64,000 nt of DNA, from NCBI GenBank assembly GCA_964406605.1, contig CAYOSF010000013.1, positions 1 to 64,000 of the forward strand. Direction: 5' to 3'. Every line of letters begins with the position of its first letter. Positions within the stretch are counted from its first letter, which is position 1. Position numbers and translations under genes: made by a program. This document shows positions 1 to 9,107 of the stretch, piece by piece. The stretch comes from CAYOSF01 sp964406605 (GTDB taxonomy: Bacteria; Chloroflexota; Dehalococcoidia; DSTF01; RBG-16-68-14). The notes beneath the pieces are model-generated. The model searched no databases. It worked only from the letters and a program-made list of their open reading frames with translations, and had not been told where the DNA came from.

Positions 1-83
1 TGATGGACCTGCTGATCCTGTATCACTGGAGCGACGCCCTCGGCCCGTTCGCCAGAGACCCGGCTGACATCGTCTGGAGCTAG
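1..83 (+). CDS. C-terminal end of an Fe-S (NarH/EbdB-type) subunit, truncated by window edge
   Basis: The last 26 codons before the TAG at 81-83 translate to a peptide containing LYHWSDALGPFARDPAD. This closely matches the C-terminus of the Fe-S subunit at 7789-8856, which reads VYHWNELFGPFTRDPAT. It is therefore most likely the end of a paralogous four-cluster Fe-S electron-transfer subunit of a type II DMSO-reductase-family enzyme. Its catalytic partner would lie left of the window. All cluster-binding cysteines are outside the visible part, so the assignment rests only on the match to the paralogue. Confidence 0.7.
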   Translation, partial: MDLLILYHWSDALGPFARDPADIVWS

Positions 84-220
84 GCTCGGCCGCTCTGCCA
101 CGCCGGGCCCAGACCGATCCTGCGCAGATGAGAGGACGGCGCCTTCCCGATCGGGCCGGATGATGGCGCCAACGGTCCTACAGGTGGGCGGGCGCCGGCC
201 GACCAGCGCCGGAGCTCCGC

Positions 221-226
221 TATAAT
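221..226 (+). promoter_or_regulatory. Candidate -10 element of a leaderless promoter
   Basis: TATAAT is followed by only six bases before the ATG at 233. With normal sigma-70 geometry transcription would begin at or next to the start codon, giving a leaderless mRNA. The gene has no Shine-Dalgarno sequence in front of it, which fits. The -35 region is weak (a GCCGAC-like stretch near 198). Confidence 0.55.
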
Positions 227-232
227 GGCGTC

Positions 233-1897
233 ATGACAGCGCACGAGTCGTGCCAGCCCATCTCTGATGAGCGCAGACGGTGGGAAGAGAAGACGGCGTC
301 GTCCAAGGAGCGGCGGGAGGCGTTCACGACGGCTTCGGGCCGCCAGCTCGAGCGCTTGTACGACCCGACCGACCTGGAAGACCTTGACTACGCCCGTGAC
401 CTGAACTTCCCCGGCGAGTACCCGTTCACGCGAGGCATCCACCCAACCGGGTACCGGGGACGGCTGTGGACTATCCGGATGTTCGCCGGATTCGGCAGCG
501 CTGAGGAGACCAACCGGCGGTTTCGCTACCTGCTGAACGAAGGGGAAACGGGTCTCTCCATCGCCTTCGACCTACCTACCCTGATGGGGTATGACGCGGA
601 CGATCCCGCCGCGGCGGGCGAGTTCGGCGGCTGCGGCGTCTGTGTCTCCTCGCTGGCCGATATGGAGATCCTGCTTGCCGACATACCGCTCGACCGGGTC
701 TCCACCTCCATGACCATCAACTCCCCGGCCGCCGCGATCTGGGCCATGTACATCGCCGCCGCGGAGAAGCAGGGCGTAGAGCGAAGCGCTCTGCGGGGTA
801 CGCTCCAGAACGACATCCTCAAGGAATACACTGCGCAGAACGAGTACATCTATCCGCCCCGGCCCGCCATGCGCTTGGTGACGGATACGATCGAATTCGG
901 CACGAACGAGCTACCGCTCTGGAACACGATCAGCGTGTCGGGCTACCACATCCGGGAGGCGGGCGCGACCGCCGCGCAGGAGCTGGCGTTCACGCTGGCC
1001 GACGGCAGAGAGTACGTGCAGTGGGCGCTGGACCGCGGTCTGGACGTCGACGCGTTTGCTCCACGCCTTTCCTTCTTCTTCAACTGCCACAACGACTTCC
1101 TCGAGGAGATCGCCAAGTTCCGGGCCGCCCGCCGCATCTGGGCCCGCGAAATGCGCGAACGGTTCGGCGCGCGCGACCCGCGTTCGTGGTGGCTCCGCTT
1201 CCACACCCAGACCGCCGGCTGCTCCCTGTACCCGCAGCAGCCGATGGTGAACCTGGTACGAACGGCGATCCAGGCGATGGCCGCGGCGCTGGGCGGCTCC
1301 CAGTCCCTTCACACCAACTCGCTGGACGAGGCCATCGCCCTGCCCAGCGAACAGGCAGCCCTTCTCGCGCTGAGGACGCAGCAGATCATCGCCCACGAAA
1401 CCGGCGTCACAGACACGATCGACCCGCTCGGCGGCAGCTATGCCATCGAGCGGCTGACGAACGACCTGGAGCGGGACTGCCATGACTACTTCGAACGCAT
1501 CGACGCACTGGGAGGGGTGCTGCCGGCCATCGAGCAGGGATTCTTCCAGCGAGAGATCGCCGAAGCCAGCTTCCGCTACAAGCAGGAGGTGGACCGGGGG
1601 GAACGCATCCTCGTTGGGGTGAACGAGTACGTGAGCGACAAGCCCACCGACATACCCAGGCTCGAGCTAGATCCCGAAGGCGAGTGCCGGCACCTGCAGC
1701 GCCTGCAGCGGGTACGAGCGGAGCGAGATGAGGAGCGGGCGCAGGCTTGCCTTAGCAGGCTGGAGCACGTCTGCAAGGACGAAGAGAACGTCATGCCAAG
1801 CCTGATCGAGGCGGCGCACGCCTACTGCACGCTGGGCGAGATCTCGGGCGTCATGCGCCGCACCTTCGGAGAGTACCCACCGACAACCTTGGTCTGA
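233..1897 (+). CDS. Coenzyme B12-dependent acyl-CoA mutase large subunit, isobutyryl-CoA-mutase-like
   Basis: This 554-residue protein is the substrate-binding TIM-barrel half of the methylmalonyl-CoA mutase family. Family segments are easy to see: SIAFDLPT near 109, GTLQNDILKEY near 189, SGYHIREAGAT near 236 with His239, and SLHTNSLDEAIALP. The B12-binding domain is absent, so a separate small subunit must supply it; none is in the window. Two residues point away from methylmalonyl-CoA. Position 84 is Phe (RMFAGF) where methylmalonyl-CoA mutase has Tyr89, and position 202 is Gln (TAQNEYIYPP) where it has Arg207. Phe plus Gln is the pattern described for isobutyryl-CoA mutase (Icm). Branched-chain acyl-CoA isomerisation is therefore more likely, though other Icm-like substrates remain possible. 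The start follows a -10 box directly and has no ribosome site. Confidence 0.85.
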   Translation: MTAHESCQPISDERRRWEEKTASSKERREAFTTASGRQLERLYDPTDLEDLDYARDLNFPGEYPFTRGIHPTGYRGRLWTIRMFAGFGSAEETNRRFRYLLNEGETGLSIAFDLPTLMGYDADDPAAAGEFGGCGVCVSSLADMEILLADIPLDRVSTSMTINSPAAAIWAMYIAAAEKQGVERSALRGTLQNDILKEYTAQNEYIYPPRPAMRLVTDTIEFGTNELPLWNTISVSGYHIREAGATAAQELAFTLADGREYVQWALDRGLDVDAFAPRLSFFFNCHNDFLEEIAKFRAARRIWAREMRERFGARDPRSWWLRFHTQTAGCSLYPQQPMVNLVRTAIQAMAAALGGSQSLHTNSLDEAIALPSEQAALLALRTQQIIAHETGVTDTIDPLGGSYAIERLTNDLERDCHDYFERIDALGGVLPAIEQGFFQREIAEASFRYKQEVDRGERILVGVNEYVSDKPTDIPRLELDPEGECRHLQRLQRVRAERDEERAQACLSRLEHVCKDEENVMPSLIEAAHAYCTLGEISGVMRRTFGEYPPTTLV

Positions 1898-1940
1898 CCC
1901 AGCCGCGCCCGCGGTCGGAGCGAATCTCTCCCGGCGTCGC

Positions 1941-4751
1941 TCAGGTCCCTCGCGTCCTGCGCGCCCGCCGCCGCCGAACTACGAACAGCCAGACGCCGGC
2001 CCCCAGCACAAGCGAGCCGCCCACGGGCGCCAACACCCACATGAGCGGATTGCCGTCTCCCTCCGTTTCGACAATGCTTCGGGAGACGGAGGGTTGCGCG
2101 CCGCCGCCGGCCGAGCCGTCGCCGCCCGACGTCTCTACCCCACTCGACGCCGCAGAGACAGCCGGCCCAGCGCAGGGCACCAGGTCGCCGCACGTTACAC
2201 GTCGAACACGATGGTCGAAGGTGTCGGCGATGTAGAGATGCCCGTCCTGGCCGATGGTGATGCCGTCCGGGAAATAGAGGCCGCCCTGCGTTGCCGGTCC
2301 GCCGTCTCCCAGATAGGTCGGCGCGGGGATAATCAGGCTGTTCAGAGTGCAGTTGAAACGCTGGGTGGGGTCGAAGCCGCCGGCGTCGATAGGGCGGGCT
2401 ATGCCGACCCCCGCCACGGTGCTGATGATGCCCTGGCTATCCACCTTGCGGACGGTGAAGGTGCGAACGTCTGACACGTAGACGTTGCCGTCCGCGTCCA
2501 CCTCCACGTCGTCGGGGCGCAAGAGTTGCGCGTCAGTGGCCGGACCGCCGTCGCCTTCATAGCCGCACAGGTCTCCACCCGCCACGGTCGTCACCAGCCC
2601 GTCCAGGCCGACCCGGCGCACCCGGCAGTTGCCCGAATCGGCCAGGTAGAGCGCACCATCCGGGCCGACGGCCACGGCCCACGGCTCCAGGCCCGCGGAG
2701 AGCGCCGGCACGTCCTCCCCGTTGTAGAGGCAGGAACCGTCACCGACCACGGTTTCGATGATGCCCGTCTCCAGGTCCACCCGCCGGACGACGCATTCTC
2801 GAGGCTCGGTCAGATAGAGGCCACCGTTGCCGTCCAAACGCACATCGGAGACGAAATCGATCTTGGCTTCCGACGCCGGGCCGCCATCGCCATCGTGGCC
2901 GCACTCGCCCGTGCCGACCACCGTGTCGATGGTCTGACCGGAGTCGATCCGGCGGACCCGACAGTTGTAGCCTTCAGCGATGTACAGGACGCCGTCATCG
3001 GTCAGGGCAAGGCCGCCCATGAAGTCGCTCAGGCGCGCCTCCGTGGCGGGCCCCCCGTCGCCGCTGAAGCCGCAGATACCGGTACCGGCGTACGTCGTGA
3101 TCACGCCGGTGGCATCCACACGACGTATGCGACAGGTATCCAGCTCCGCGTAGTACCATTCTCCCTGGCTATCGGTGACAACGGCCATTGCATGCCAGAT
3201 GCCGGCGTCGACGGCTGGACCGCCATCACCGCCCAGGGCGCACACGCCGCTGCCCGCGATCGTGGTGATAGTGCCGTCCGCATCGATGCGCCGCACGCGA
3301 CAACTGCCCGTGTCGGCGACAAGGATGGCGCCGTCGGGCGCCAGGATGATATCACTTGGCCAATTAAGAGCTGCCTCCGTTGCCGGGTCGCCATCACCGG
3401 AGAAGCCGCAGGTCCCGGTGCCGGCGATGGTGTCGATCGTGCCCCCGGGGACGAAGCGGCGGAGACGGCAGTTCTCGCGGTCGGCCACGATCAGACCGCC
3501 GCCGGCGTCGACCGCGATCGCCCAGGGATCGAGCCCCGCCTGCAGGGCGGCAACGCCGTCACCGCCGTACGAACAGGACCCGCTGCCGCCGACAGTCTCG
3601 ATAATGCCGGTGGCCGGATCGATCCGACGCACCCGGCAGTTGGCCGTGTCGGCCACATAGAGGGTGCCGTCGGGTTCGATGGCGACATCCCTCGGGAAGA
3701 AGAGGTTCGCCTCGGTCGCCGGGCCGCCGTCCCCGGAGAATCCACAGGTTCCCGTACCGGCAACCGTGATGATGGTGCCGTCCTCGTCTATCTTGCGAAC
3801 CCGGCAGTTGAACACGTCGGCCACATACACTTCGCCCTCGCCACTCACGGCAAGCCCCCATGGTGAGAGGCCCGCCTCCATCCCCGGCCCTCCATCGCCG
3901 ATGGCGCGGCACGTTCCGCTGCCAGCGATGGTGACGACCGTTCCATCGTCTCTTCCTCTCCGGACGCGGCAATTGCCGGTGTCCGACACGTACGGAGAGC
4001 CGTCCGGACCGACGGCCACACCTGCCGGATGGCTGCTGTGTAACCAAGGACCCAGGTCCTCGTCGTAGCCCATGGTGAAACCGCACGACTCGTGCCCCAA
4101 CCTGCTGCCGATCTTGCCGTCGGCCTCGACCTGTCTGATCTGACAGTTCCCGGAGTCAGCTATGTAGAGGCGTCCCGTCTCGTCCAGAGCGATTCCCTGC
4201 GGAAGATACAGGCTCGCTTCGGTCGCCAGGTCCCCGTTCCCGGCGCTCCCTCCAATGGTGACCATGGTATCCGGCGCACCGGGCGCAATCGGTTGGGAAG
4301 GGTTGGGGGTGGTGCTAAGTGCGGGCGGCTTCGGCAGCGGGTCGGGCAAAGCCTTTCCCTTCTCCAGGACCACAACCGCGCCAATCATACCGTCGAAGGA
4401 ATGAGGCACGCAGTAGAACCCATAGACTCCAGGCTGCTCGAAAGTCTGAGAGAAGGTATTGCCGTAGTCCATCCGGCCGGACGCGAACTCACTCTCGTAG
4501 CTGTTCACGTCGTGCCACCCGCCACGGGTCTCGTTCTGCCACTCCACGGTGTCACCAACGTGAATGACGACGACCGGAGGATCATAGTACTTGTTGCGCT
4601 GCCGGATCACGACATCAGGCTCATCGGCAGCAGCGGATGCCTGGTCTGCAGAGGACAGAGCAAGCGGGAGGGCCAACTCAACAGCGTCATTCGCAAGAAC
4701 CGCCAAACCAAGGAGAAGGAGAACCACGCCTACCCACTGAACTAGGCGCAT
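1941..4751 (-). CDS. Secreted, membrane-anchored cupredoxin-NHL repeat protein
   Basis: The 936-residue protein starts at the ATG at 4751, giving MRLVQWVGVVLLLLG as a signal or membrane segment; a longer reading to 4871 only adds an Arg-rich tail. Residues 45-130 form a plastocyanin-like domain with type-1 copper ligands His80, Cys114, His117 and Met122 (C-x2-H-x4-M). The remainder to about 890 is a long run of NHL/six-bladed propeller repeats of the form DGxLYVADxxNCRVRRID, alternating with TIAGTGTCGFSGDGGPA. The C-terminus has one transmembrane segment followed by an Arg-rich stop-transfer tail. An extracytoplasmic electron-transfer or binding scaffold is likely. It converges on the mutase gene with 43 bp between. 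Confidence 0.85.
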   Translation of the reverse strand: MRLVQWVGVVLLLLGLAVLANDAVELALPLALSSADQASAAADEPDVVIRQRNKYYDPPVVVIHVGDTVEWQNETRGGWHDVNSYESEFASGRMDYGNTFSQTFEQPGVYGFYCVPHSFDGMIGAVVVLEKGKALPDPLPKPPALSTTPNPSQPIAPGAPDTMVTIGGSAGNGDLATEASLYLPQGIALDETGRLYIADSGNCQIRQVEADGKIGSRLGHESCGFTMGYDEDLGPWLHSSHPAGVAVGPDGSPYVSDTGNCRVRRGRDDGTVVTIAGSGTCRAIGDGGPGMEAGLSPWGLAVSGEGEVYVADVFNCRVRKIDEDGTIITVAGTGTCGFSGDGGPATEANLFFPRDVAIEPDGTLYVADTANCRVRRIDPATGIIETVGGSGSCSYGGDGVAALQAGLDPWAIAVDAGGGLIVADRENCRLRRFVPGGTIDTIAGTGTCGFSGDGDPATEAALNWPSDIILAPDGAILVADTGSCRVRRIDADGTITTIAGSGVCALGGDGGPAVDAGIWHAMAVVTDSQGEWYYAELDTCRIRRVDATGVITTYAGTGICGFSGDGGPATEARLSDFMGGLALTDDGVLYIAEGYNCRVRRIDSGQTIDTVVGTGECGHDGDGGPASEAKIDFVSDVRLDGNGGLYLTEPRECVVRRVDLETGIIETVVGDGSCLYNGEDVPALSAGLEPWAVAVGPDGALYLADSGNCRVRRVGLDGLVTTVAGGDLCGYEGDGGPATDAQLLRPDDVEVDADGNVYVSDVRTFTVRKVDSQGIISTVAGVGIARPIDAGGFDPTQRFNCTLNSLIIPAPTYLGDGGPATQGGLYFPDGITIGQDGHLYIADTFDHRVRRVTCGDLVPCAGPAVSAASSGVETSGGDGSAGGGAQPSVSRSIVETEGDGNPLMWVLAPVGGSLVLGAGVWLFVVRRRRARRTRGT

Positions 4752-4794
4752 GGGGTATCCAACCAGCGGGGGGAGTTGCGTGTGTTCTGTCGGT

Positions 4795-4926
4795 CTAGCG
4801 CGAGCGCGTGCTCTTGCTGCGCGAGCTCTTGGAGGTGCGCTTCGCCGTGACAGCCTTCTTCTTCGAAGCACGCTTAGGCTTCTTCTCCGTCGGCTGCTTG
4901 GGCAGGATCAACGGCTCTGCGAACAT
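4795..4926 (-). CDS. Small Lys/Ser/Arg-rich basic protein (43 aa)
   Basis: The ATG at 4926 is preceded by a near-perfect Shine-Dalgarno (GAGGAGG, six bases upstream), which argues that this is a real gene. It lies 11 bp after the molybdenum subunit stop at 4938. The product begins MFAEPLILPKQ and then becomes a lysine/serine/arginine-rich tail resembling histone-H1-like or AlgP-type tails. There are no cysteines and no membrane segment. The function is unknown; nucleic-acid binding or a linker role is only a guess from charge. It probably belongs to the same transcript as the two genes above it. Confidence 0.6.
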   Translation of the reverse strand: MFAEPLILPKQPTEKKPKRASKKKAVTAKRTSKSSRSKSTRSR

Positions 4927-4937
4927 GCAACGCCTCC

Positions 4938-7787
4938 TCAGGATGGGGCCGTGGCCTTCGCCACGTCCTCCAGCTTCTCCACTTCGACCCGAACCGCCCT
5001 GTCCACCGGTACGGGCTGCCATTGGACAGGCCAGTAATTGAGATGGCCATAGCCTCCCGCCATGTGCAGCCATTTCACCATGCCCGGCTCCACGTCCATC
5101 GGCCCGCGCCACTCCCGGAACTGGTACGGGTCCCACCCATTGTAGCAGATCACCTGCCCCGGCATGACCGAGGGCGACAGCTTCACCGGCACCAGGAAGT
5201 CGCCCACGTCGTTGTAGACGCGCACTTCCTCGTCGTCTTCGATGCCCCGCGCTTGAGCGTCCACCGGGCTCATCACCAGATGTGGTTTGCCCCGGTGCGT
5301 CTGCTGAATCATCCGGGTGGTGATGTTCATCGAGTGGATGCTCCAGCGGTTGTGGCCGGAGGTCATGACGAACGGATAGTCGCCGCCCATCTTCGGGTTC
5401 TCCTTGTGGACCGGCAGCTCTTCCCCCGCCTCTAGGAACCAGTCGTGGTCAATGTAGAACTGGGCGCGGCGTGTGAGCGTTGGGTATGGCAGGCCTTTCT
5501 CCACGTGCCACATGAGCGACGTGTAGGGCTTGCCGGGCTGAATGTCTGTTGCCTGGTTGAGACTGAACACGTTCCCGCGGACCCTGACGAATTCCGCGTG
5601 CCCCTTGGTACGCATCGACTTCAGGCTCTCGCCCTTCGCCACGTTGCCCGCCTCGACGGAGTCCCGTACCCACTCTTCCACCAGATCGTCCGGGTCTTCG
5701 ATACCCAACGTCATCTGGTAGTGGAGGTCCTCCAAGCTGTGTGCCCGGCCGCTGCTGTCGGTGTACTCCGTCAGTCCGCGCTTCTTCGCCCGCTTCTCGA
5801 TCTGCCTGGCCAGCCGGGCGAAGATCTCGTACTCGCTCAGCGACCGGCCTCCCGGCTTCACGGCACTATCTGAGTACTTGATCTGTAGCATGGCGCCGCT
5901 TGCCAGGTGGAAGTTGGGCTTCTCGTAGTGCTGGGAGGCGGGCAGGACATAGTCCGAATACCGGCCGGTCGTGGTCATGCGCCAATCGATGCTGACGATG
6001 CACTTGAGCTTGGGCCAGAAGTGCTTCAGCAGGTGCGTTCGCCCACCCCGCTGGCGGCGGAGCATGTTTCCTCCCACCTCGAAGAGCACTCGAGGCGGAG
6101 TATCCGGGTCCGGCTTGACGACGCCGTCCCACCAGCCCTTGTCCATGGCCTCCTCTAAGTACTCCCCGAACGAACGCTTCATAGTGGGATCGCCCCACTC
6201 CTTGTTGTTCCAGCGCTCCTTGTAGCCGGCGTGGTTGTACCAGAGGAAGGCCGGCGGAATCATGCCGGTCAAGCCCGCACGAGCGGCCTCAACCAGGCCA
6301 TCGATGCCCTGCATCTCCTCGGTCCTGTCGCCGCGCGTTCCGGCCGCCATCTGCGCCATGCCCTCCTGCATGCCCTCGCGCATTCGCAGAATGCGCCGGG
6401 TCTCGGCGAGGCCGGGCTTCGTCTTCATGCCGAAGATGCCCTGCCCTTCAAGGCCCGCGCCGGGCGTCCAACTACCGATGCCGCCCCCAAGCCGTCCCCA
6501 GTTCGCCGTCAGAGCCAGGAAGAGGAGCATGGCCCGCTGCACCAGGTCTCCGTGATAGTACTTGCAGAGGTTCATTCCCATGTAGATGGACGTGGGCATG
6601 CTCGCCGCCTTGCGGGCGATCGAGCGGATTGCCTCCGCGTTCATGCCGCAGACCTCTGATGCCTGTTCCGGCGTATATTCGCGATTCAGCCGCTCGCGCA
6701 GCACGTCGAAAACGGGCGCAACCGGCACGCGCGATCCGTCCTTGAGCTGTACCTGGTGCCGTCCATCCAGCGCCGGGTTGACCTTCCCCCACTTCAGCGT
6801 GGTGCGGGAGGCAGGGACCAGTCTTCGCTTCACCGTGTCCCACGCGTAGAATTGCTCGTCTGAGCCGCCCTCCTTCAGATCGCACTCACGGAGGAACCGC
6901 TTGGTGTCGAGCCGAACCAGGAGGGGGAGGTCGGTCTGTTCCTTCACGAAACGCTCGTGGTAGATCCCTTCCTCGATAATCGTGCGGCACATCGCGAGAG
7001 CAAGCGCGGCGTCCGTGCCGGCCCGAACGGGATAGTAGTAGTCGGCGTGAATGCTGGAGGGACCTGGGTCCGGCGCGATATGGATCACCTCGGAGCCCTG
7101 GTACCGGCCCGCGGCAACACCGTGGTAGTTGGGGATCTGCGTGTAGATCGGGTTGATGTGCCACATGAGGCGCAGCTTGGTGTACCACTGCGAACCGGGT
7201 CCGCCCACGGGATTGAACTTGCCCCAGGTGATGTAGTGGCCGGGCTGGAAATCGTTGATGACGGCGTTGACGTCGGTTGCCACACCGCCCAGGAGGCCGA
7301 CAACGAGCCGCTGGGTGGGCCACAACGCCATGGTGCCACCCTCCGCGGGGGTCATTTCGTGGATGATGGTCTCCGGCCCCGACTCCTCGATGGCATCCAG
7401 GATGTACTCCGCGATGTCGCCGAGCGCCTCGTCCCAGGAGACCCGCTCCCACTTGCCGTCGCCGCGCTTGCCCACACGGCGGAGCGGTTGGAGCACCCGC
7501 TCTTCACCGTAGAGCATAGTGCTCCAACAGGCTCCCTTTTGGCAGCCCATCGGGTTGGCGTCAGGTATGCCCTCGATGACCGGCACGAGGTTGCCGGCCT
7601 GTTCCTCACGGACTACCTTGCCGTTGCGGACATACATGCGCCACGGACAGGCGCCCGGGTAGCAGTCGACACAGTGTGTGCCCCAGGCGACACTGTCCCA
7701 CCTCCACATGTCGCGGTAGGCGTCCATCCCGCTCTTGGCGGTCTTCGGTGTCTTCTGGCGAGGCGCTTGATTCGACCGTCCGGCCAT
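4938..7787 (-). CDS. Molybdopterin oxidoreductase catalytic subunit (type II DMSO reductase family)
   Basis: The 949-residue catalytic subunit resembles the family of ethylbenzene dehydrogenase, steroid C25 dehydrogenase, selenate reductase and NarG. An N-terminal FeS0 motif is visible: His38, Cys39, Cys42, Cys47 and Cys82. Asp179 in INDFQPGH is a candidate molybdenum ligand. The C-terminal region from about 760 is the molybdopterin-dinucleotide-binding domain, including MTSGHNRWSIHS. No twin-arginine signal is present (the protein begins MAGRSNQAPRQ), so a cytoplasmic site is likely, unlike ethylbenzene dehydrogenase. It lies one base after the Fe-S subunit gene and is probably translationally coupled to it. 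Substrate and reaction direction are unknown; oxygen-independent hydroxylation is inferred from neighbours. Confidence 0.88.
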   Translation of the reverse strand: MAGRSNQAPRQKTPKTAKSGMDAYRDMWRWDSVAWGTHCVDCYPGACPWRMYVRNGKVVREEQAGNLVPVIEGIPDANPMGCQKGACWSTMLYGEERVLQPLRRVGKRGDGKWERVSWDEALGDIAEYILDAIEESGPETIIHEMTPAEGGTMALWPTQRLVVGLLGGVATDVNAVINDFQPGHYITWGKFNPVGGPGSQWYTKLRLMWHINPIYTQIPNYHGVAAGRYQGSEVIHIAPDPGPSSIHADYYYPVRAGTDAALALAMCRTIIEEGIYHERFVKEQTDLPLLVRLDTKRFLRECDLKEGGSDEQFYAWDTVKRRLVPASRTTLKWGKVNPALDGRHQVQLKDGSRVPVAPVFDVLRERLNREYTPEQASEVCGMNAEAIRSIARKAASMPTSIYMGMNLCKYYHGDLVQRAMLLFLALTANWGRLGGGIGSWTPGAGLEGQGIFGMKTKPGLAETRRILRMREGMQEGMAQMAAGTRGDRTEEMQGIDGLVEAARAGLTGMIPPAFLWYNHAGYKERWNNKEWGDPTMKRSFGEYLEEAMDKGWWDGVVKPDPDTPPRVLFEVGGNMLRRQRGGRTHLLKHFWPKLKCIVSIDWRMTTTGRYSDYVLPASQHYEKPNFHLASGAMLQIKYSDSAVKPGGRSLSEYEIFARLARQIEKRAKKRGLTEYTDSSGRAHSLEDLHYQMTLGIEDPDDLVEEWVRDSVEAGNVAKGESLKSMRTKGHAEFVRVRGNVFSLNQATDIQPGKPYTSLMWHVEKGLPYPTLTRRAQFYIDHDWFLEAGEELPVHKENPKMGGDYPFVMTSGHNRWSIHSMNITTRMIQQTHRGKPHLVMSPVDAQARGIEDDEEVRVYNDVGDFLVPVKLSPSVMPGQVICYNGWDPYQFREWRGPMDVEPGMVKWLHMAGGYGHLNYWPVQWQPVPVDRAVRVEVEKLEDVAKATAPS

Positions 7788-7788
7788 G

Positions 7789-8856
7789 CTATCGGCTCCG
7801 AGCCCTGCGCTGCTTGACCGTCGCCGGGTCCCGCGTGAAGGGGCCGAACAGCTCGTTCCAGTGGTACACCGTCAGCATGTCCATCAGCTCGGATTTCCTG
7901 CGAGCGCGGGTCTTCGCCATCTCCGCCTTGAGCGTCGCCAGCGCCGGGCCCACCTTGGGGCCGAAAAGGCGTTCCAAGTACTCGAGCGGAATGCGCGGTC
8001 GCTCCTCGTCCGGGGAGCCGTCCTCGTTCAGTCGGGCGGGGGAGAGAGGCGGAACGTAGAAGATGTTGGGTCCGGTGCCGTACTCCTGGTGGAGCGGCAG
8101 GGCCACCTGCCATTCATTCACCAGCCTGTGGATGGGTCCCTTCTTGTCGTCCAGGAAACCGACGAAGACCATTCTCCCCGGGCACTGCCGGGCGCAGGCC
8201 GGTGCGACGTCCTGCTCCAGCCTGGGGAAACACATGATGCAATGCTGGCTGATGCGCCGCGTGTAGTTGAAGAGGATCTTCTTGTAGGGGCACGCTTCGG
8301 CGCAGAACTGGTAGCCGCGGCAGCGGTCCTCATCGCGCAGCACAAGGCCGTCCTCCGGCCGCTTGAACATGGCGCCGCGCGGACAGGCCTCCACGCATAC
8401 GGGATGGGTGCAATGGTTGCAGAGGCGGGGCAGGTAGAAGAAGTAGCTGTTGGGCCACTCGCCCCCGCCCTGGTCCTCATCCCAGTTTGGGCCCCACGTC
8501 GGCGGGTCGCCGATGGGCGCGAGGTGCGCCTTGGTGCCTTTGCCGCCGTAGTACACCTCCTCGTAGTTGAAATCCCAGCCTCCGCCGAAATCCTCACGGG
8601 CGGGTAGGACGCCGGGCTGCGGCACGCCCTCCCGGTAGCCGCCGCCCATCTTCTCCCAGTCCTTGGGGTAGCCGCGGCCGGGCATGGTATTGACGCTACA
8701 CCACCACATGTAGTCGGTGCCGTCCTTGCCGTCGTCATCGCGAGTCCAGAGCATCTTGCAGGCGACAGAGCAAGTCTGGCAGCCCATGCACTTGTTGAGG
8801 TCAAAGACCATGGCGATCTGGCGGCTTCGCTTCGCCGAGCGTGCTCTAGGTGACAT
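7789..8856 (-). CDS. Four-cluster Fe-S electron-transfer subunit (NarH/EbdB-like)
   Basis: This 355-residue protein carries the four cysteine groups of this family. They are CMGCQTCSVAC from residue 23, CNHCTHPVCVEACP, CRGYQFCAEACPYKK, and CIMCFPRL with a distal CARQCPGR. In the third group one cysteine is replaced by Tyr, as in NarH-type subunits that hold a [3Fe-4S] cluster. It passes electrons between the molybdenum subunit (4938-7787) and a heme subunit or other carrier. No signal peptide is seen. A strong Shine-Dalgarno (AAGGAGGAGG) precedes the ATG at 8856. It is first in a minus-strand operon followed by the catalytic subunit and the small basic protein. Confidence 0.9.
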   Translation of the reverse strand: MSPRARSAKRSRQIAMVFDLNKCMGCQTCSVACKMLWTRDDDGKDGTDYMWWCSVNTMPGRGYPKDWEKMGGGYREGVPQPGVLPAREDFGGGWDFNYEEVYYGGKGTKAHLAPIGDPPTWGPNWDEDQGGGEWPNSYFFYLPRLCNHCTHPVCVEACPRGAMFKRPEDGLVLRDEDRCRGYQFCAEACPYKKILFNYTRRISQHCIMCFPRLEQDVAPACARQCPGRMVFVGFLDDKKGPIHRLVNEWQVALPLHQEYGTGPNIFYVPPLSPARLNEDGSPDEERPRIPLEYLERLFGPKVGPALATLKAEMAKTRARRKSELMDMLTVYHWNELFGPFTRDPATVKQRRARSR

Positions 8857-9107
8857 GTTCCTCCTCCTTCGCGCGCCCTCTAGCAGGCATGAAGCATGAG
8901 TAGCACAGTCTCACGACAGCGACTAGGGCCGACCGGCCATTCGTGTGGTGCCAAAGGTCACCTCTTTCGCGCGGCGCCTCGGCGCGGGAGGCTCAGCGCG
9001 CGAAGCGGGACGCACGTCCCCCCAAAAAGGGCCGAACGCCTCTTGTGATGATCCTCGCGCGGCGCGAGACTCGAAGAAACTCCTCGAAGGAGCGGAAAGA
9101 AACGTCC

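Noticed and set aside
233..1897. Annotation as methylmalonyl-CoA mutase
   Set aside because: Phe84 and Gln202 replace the Tyr and Arg that bind the carboxylate of methylmalonyl-CoA, so an Icm-like substrate is favoured.
2526..3866. Long plus-strand ORF of 446 codons
   Set aside because: It is antisense to the NHL repeat gene; its length comes from the periodic GC-rich repeats and the translation has no recognisable domain.
4750..4871. Upstream extension of the NHL protein to 4871
   Set aside because: The added residues are an Arg-rich stretch that overlaps the small basic gene in another frame and would bury the clear signal segment at MRLVQW.
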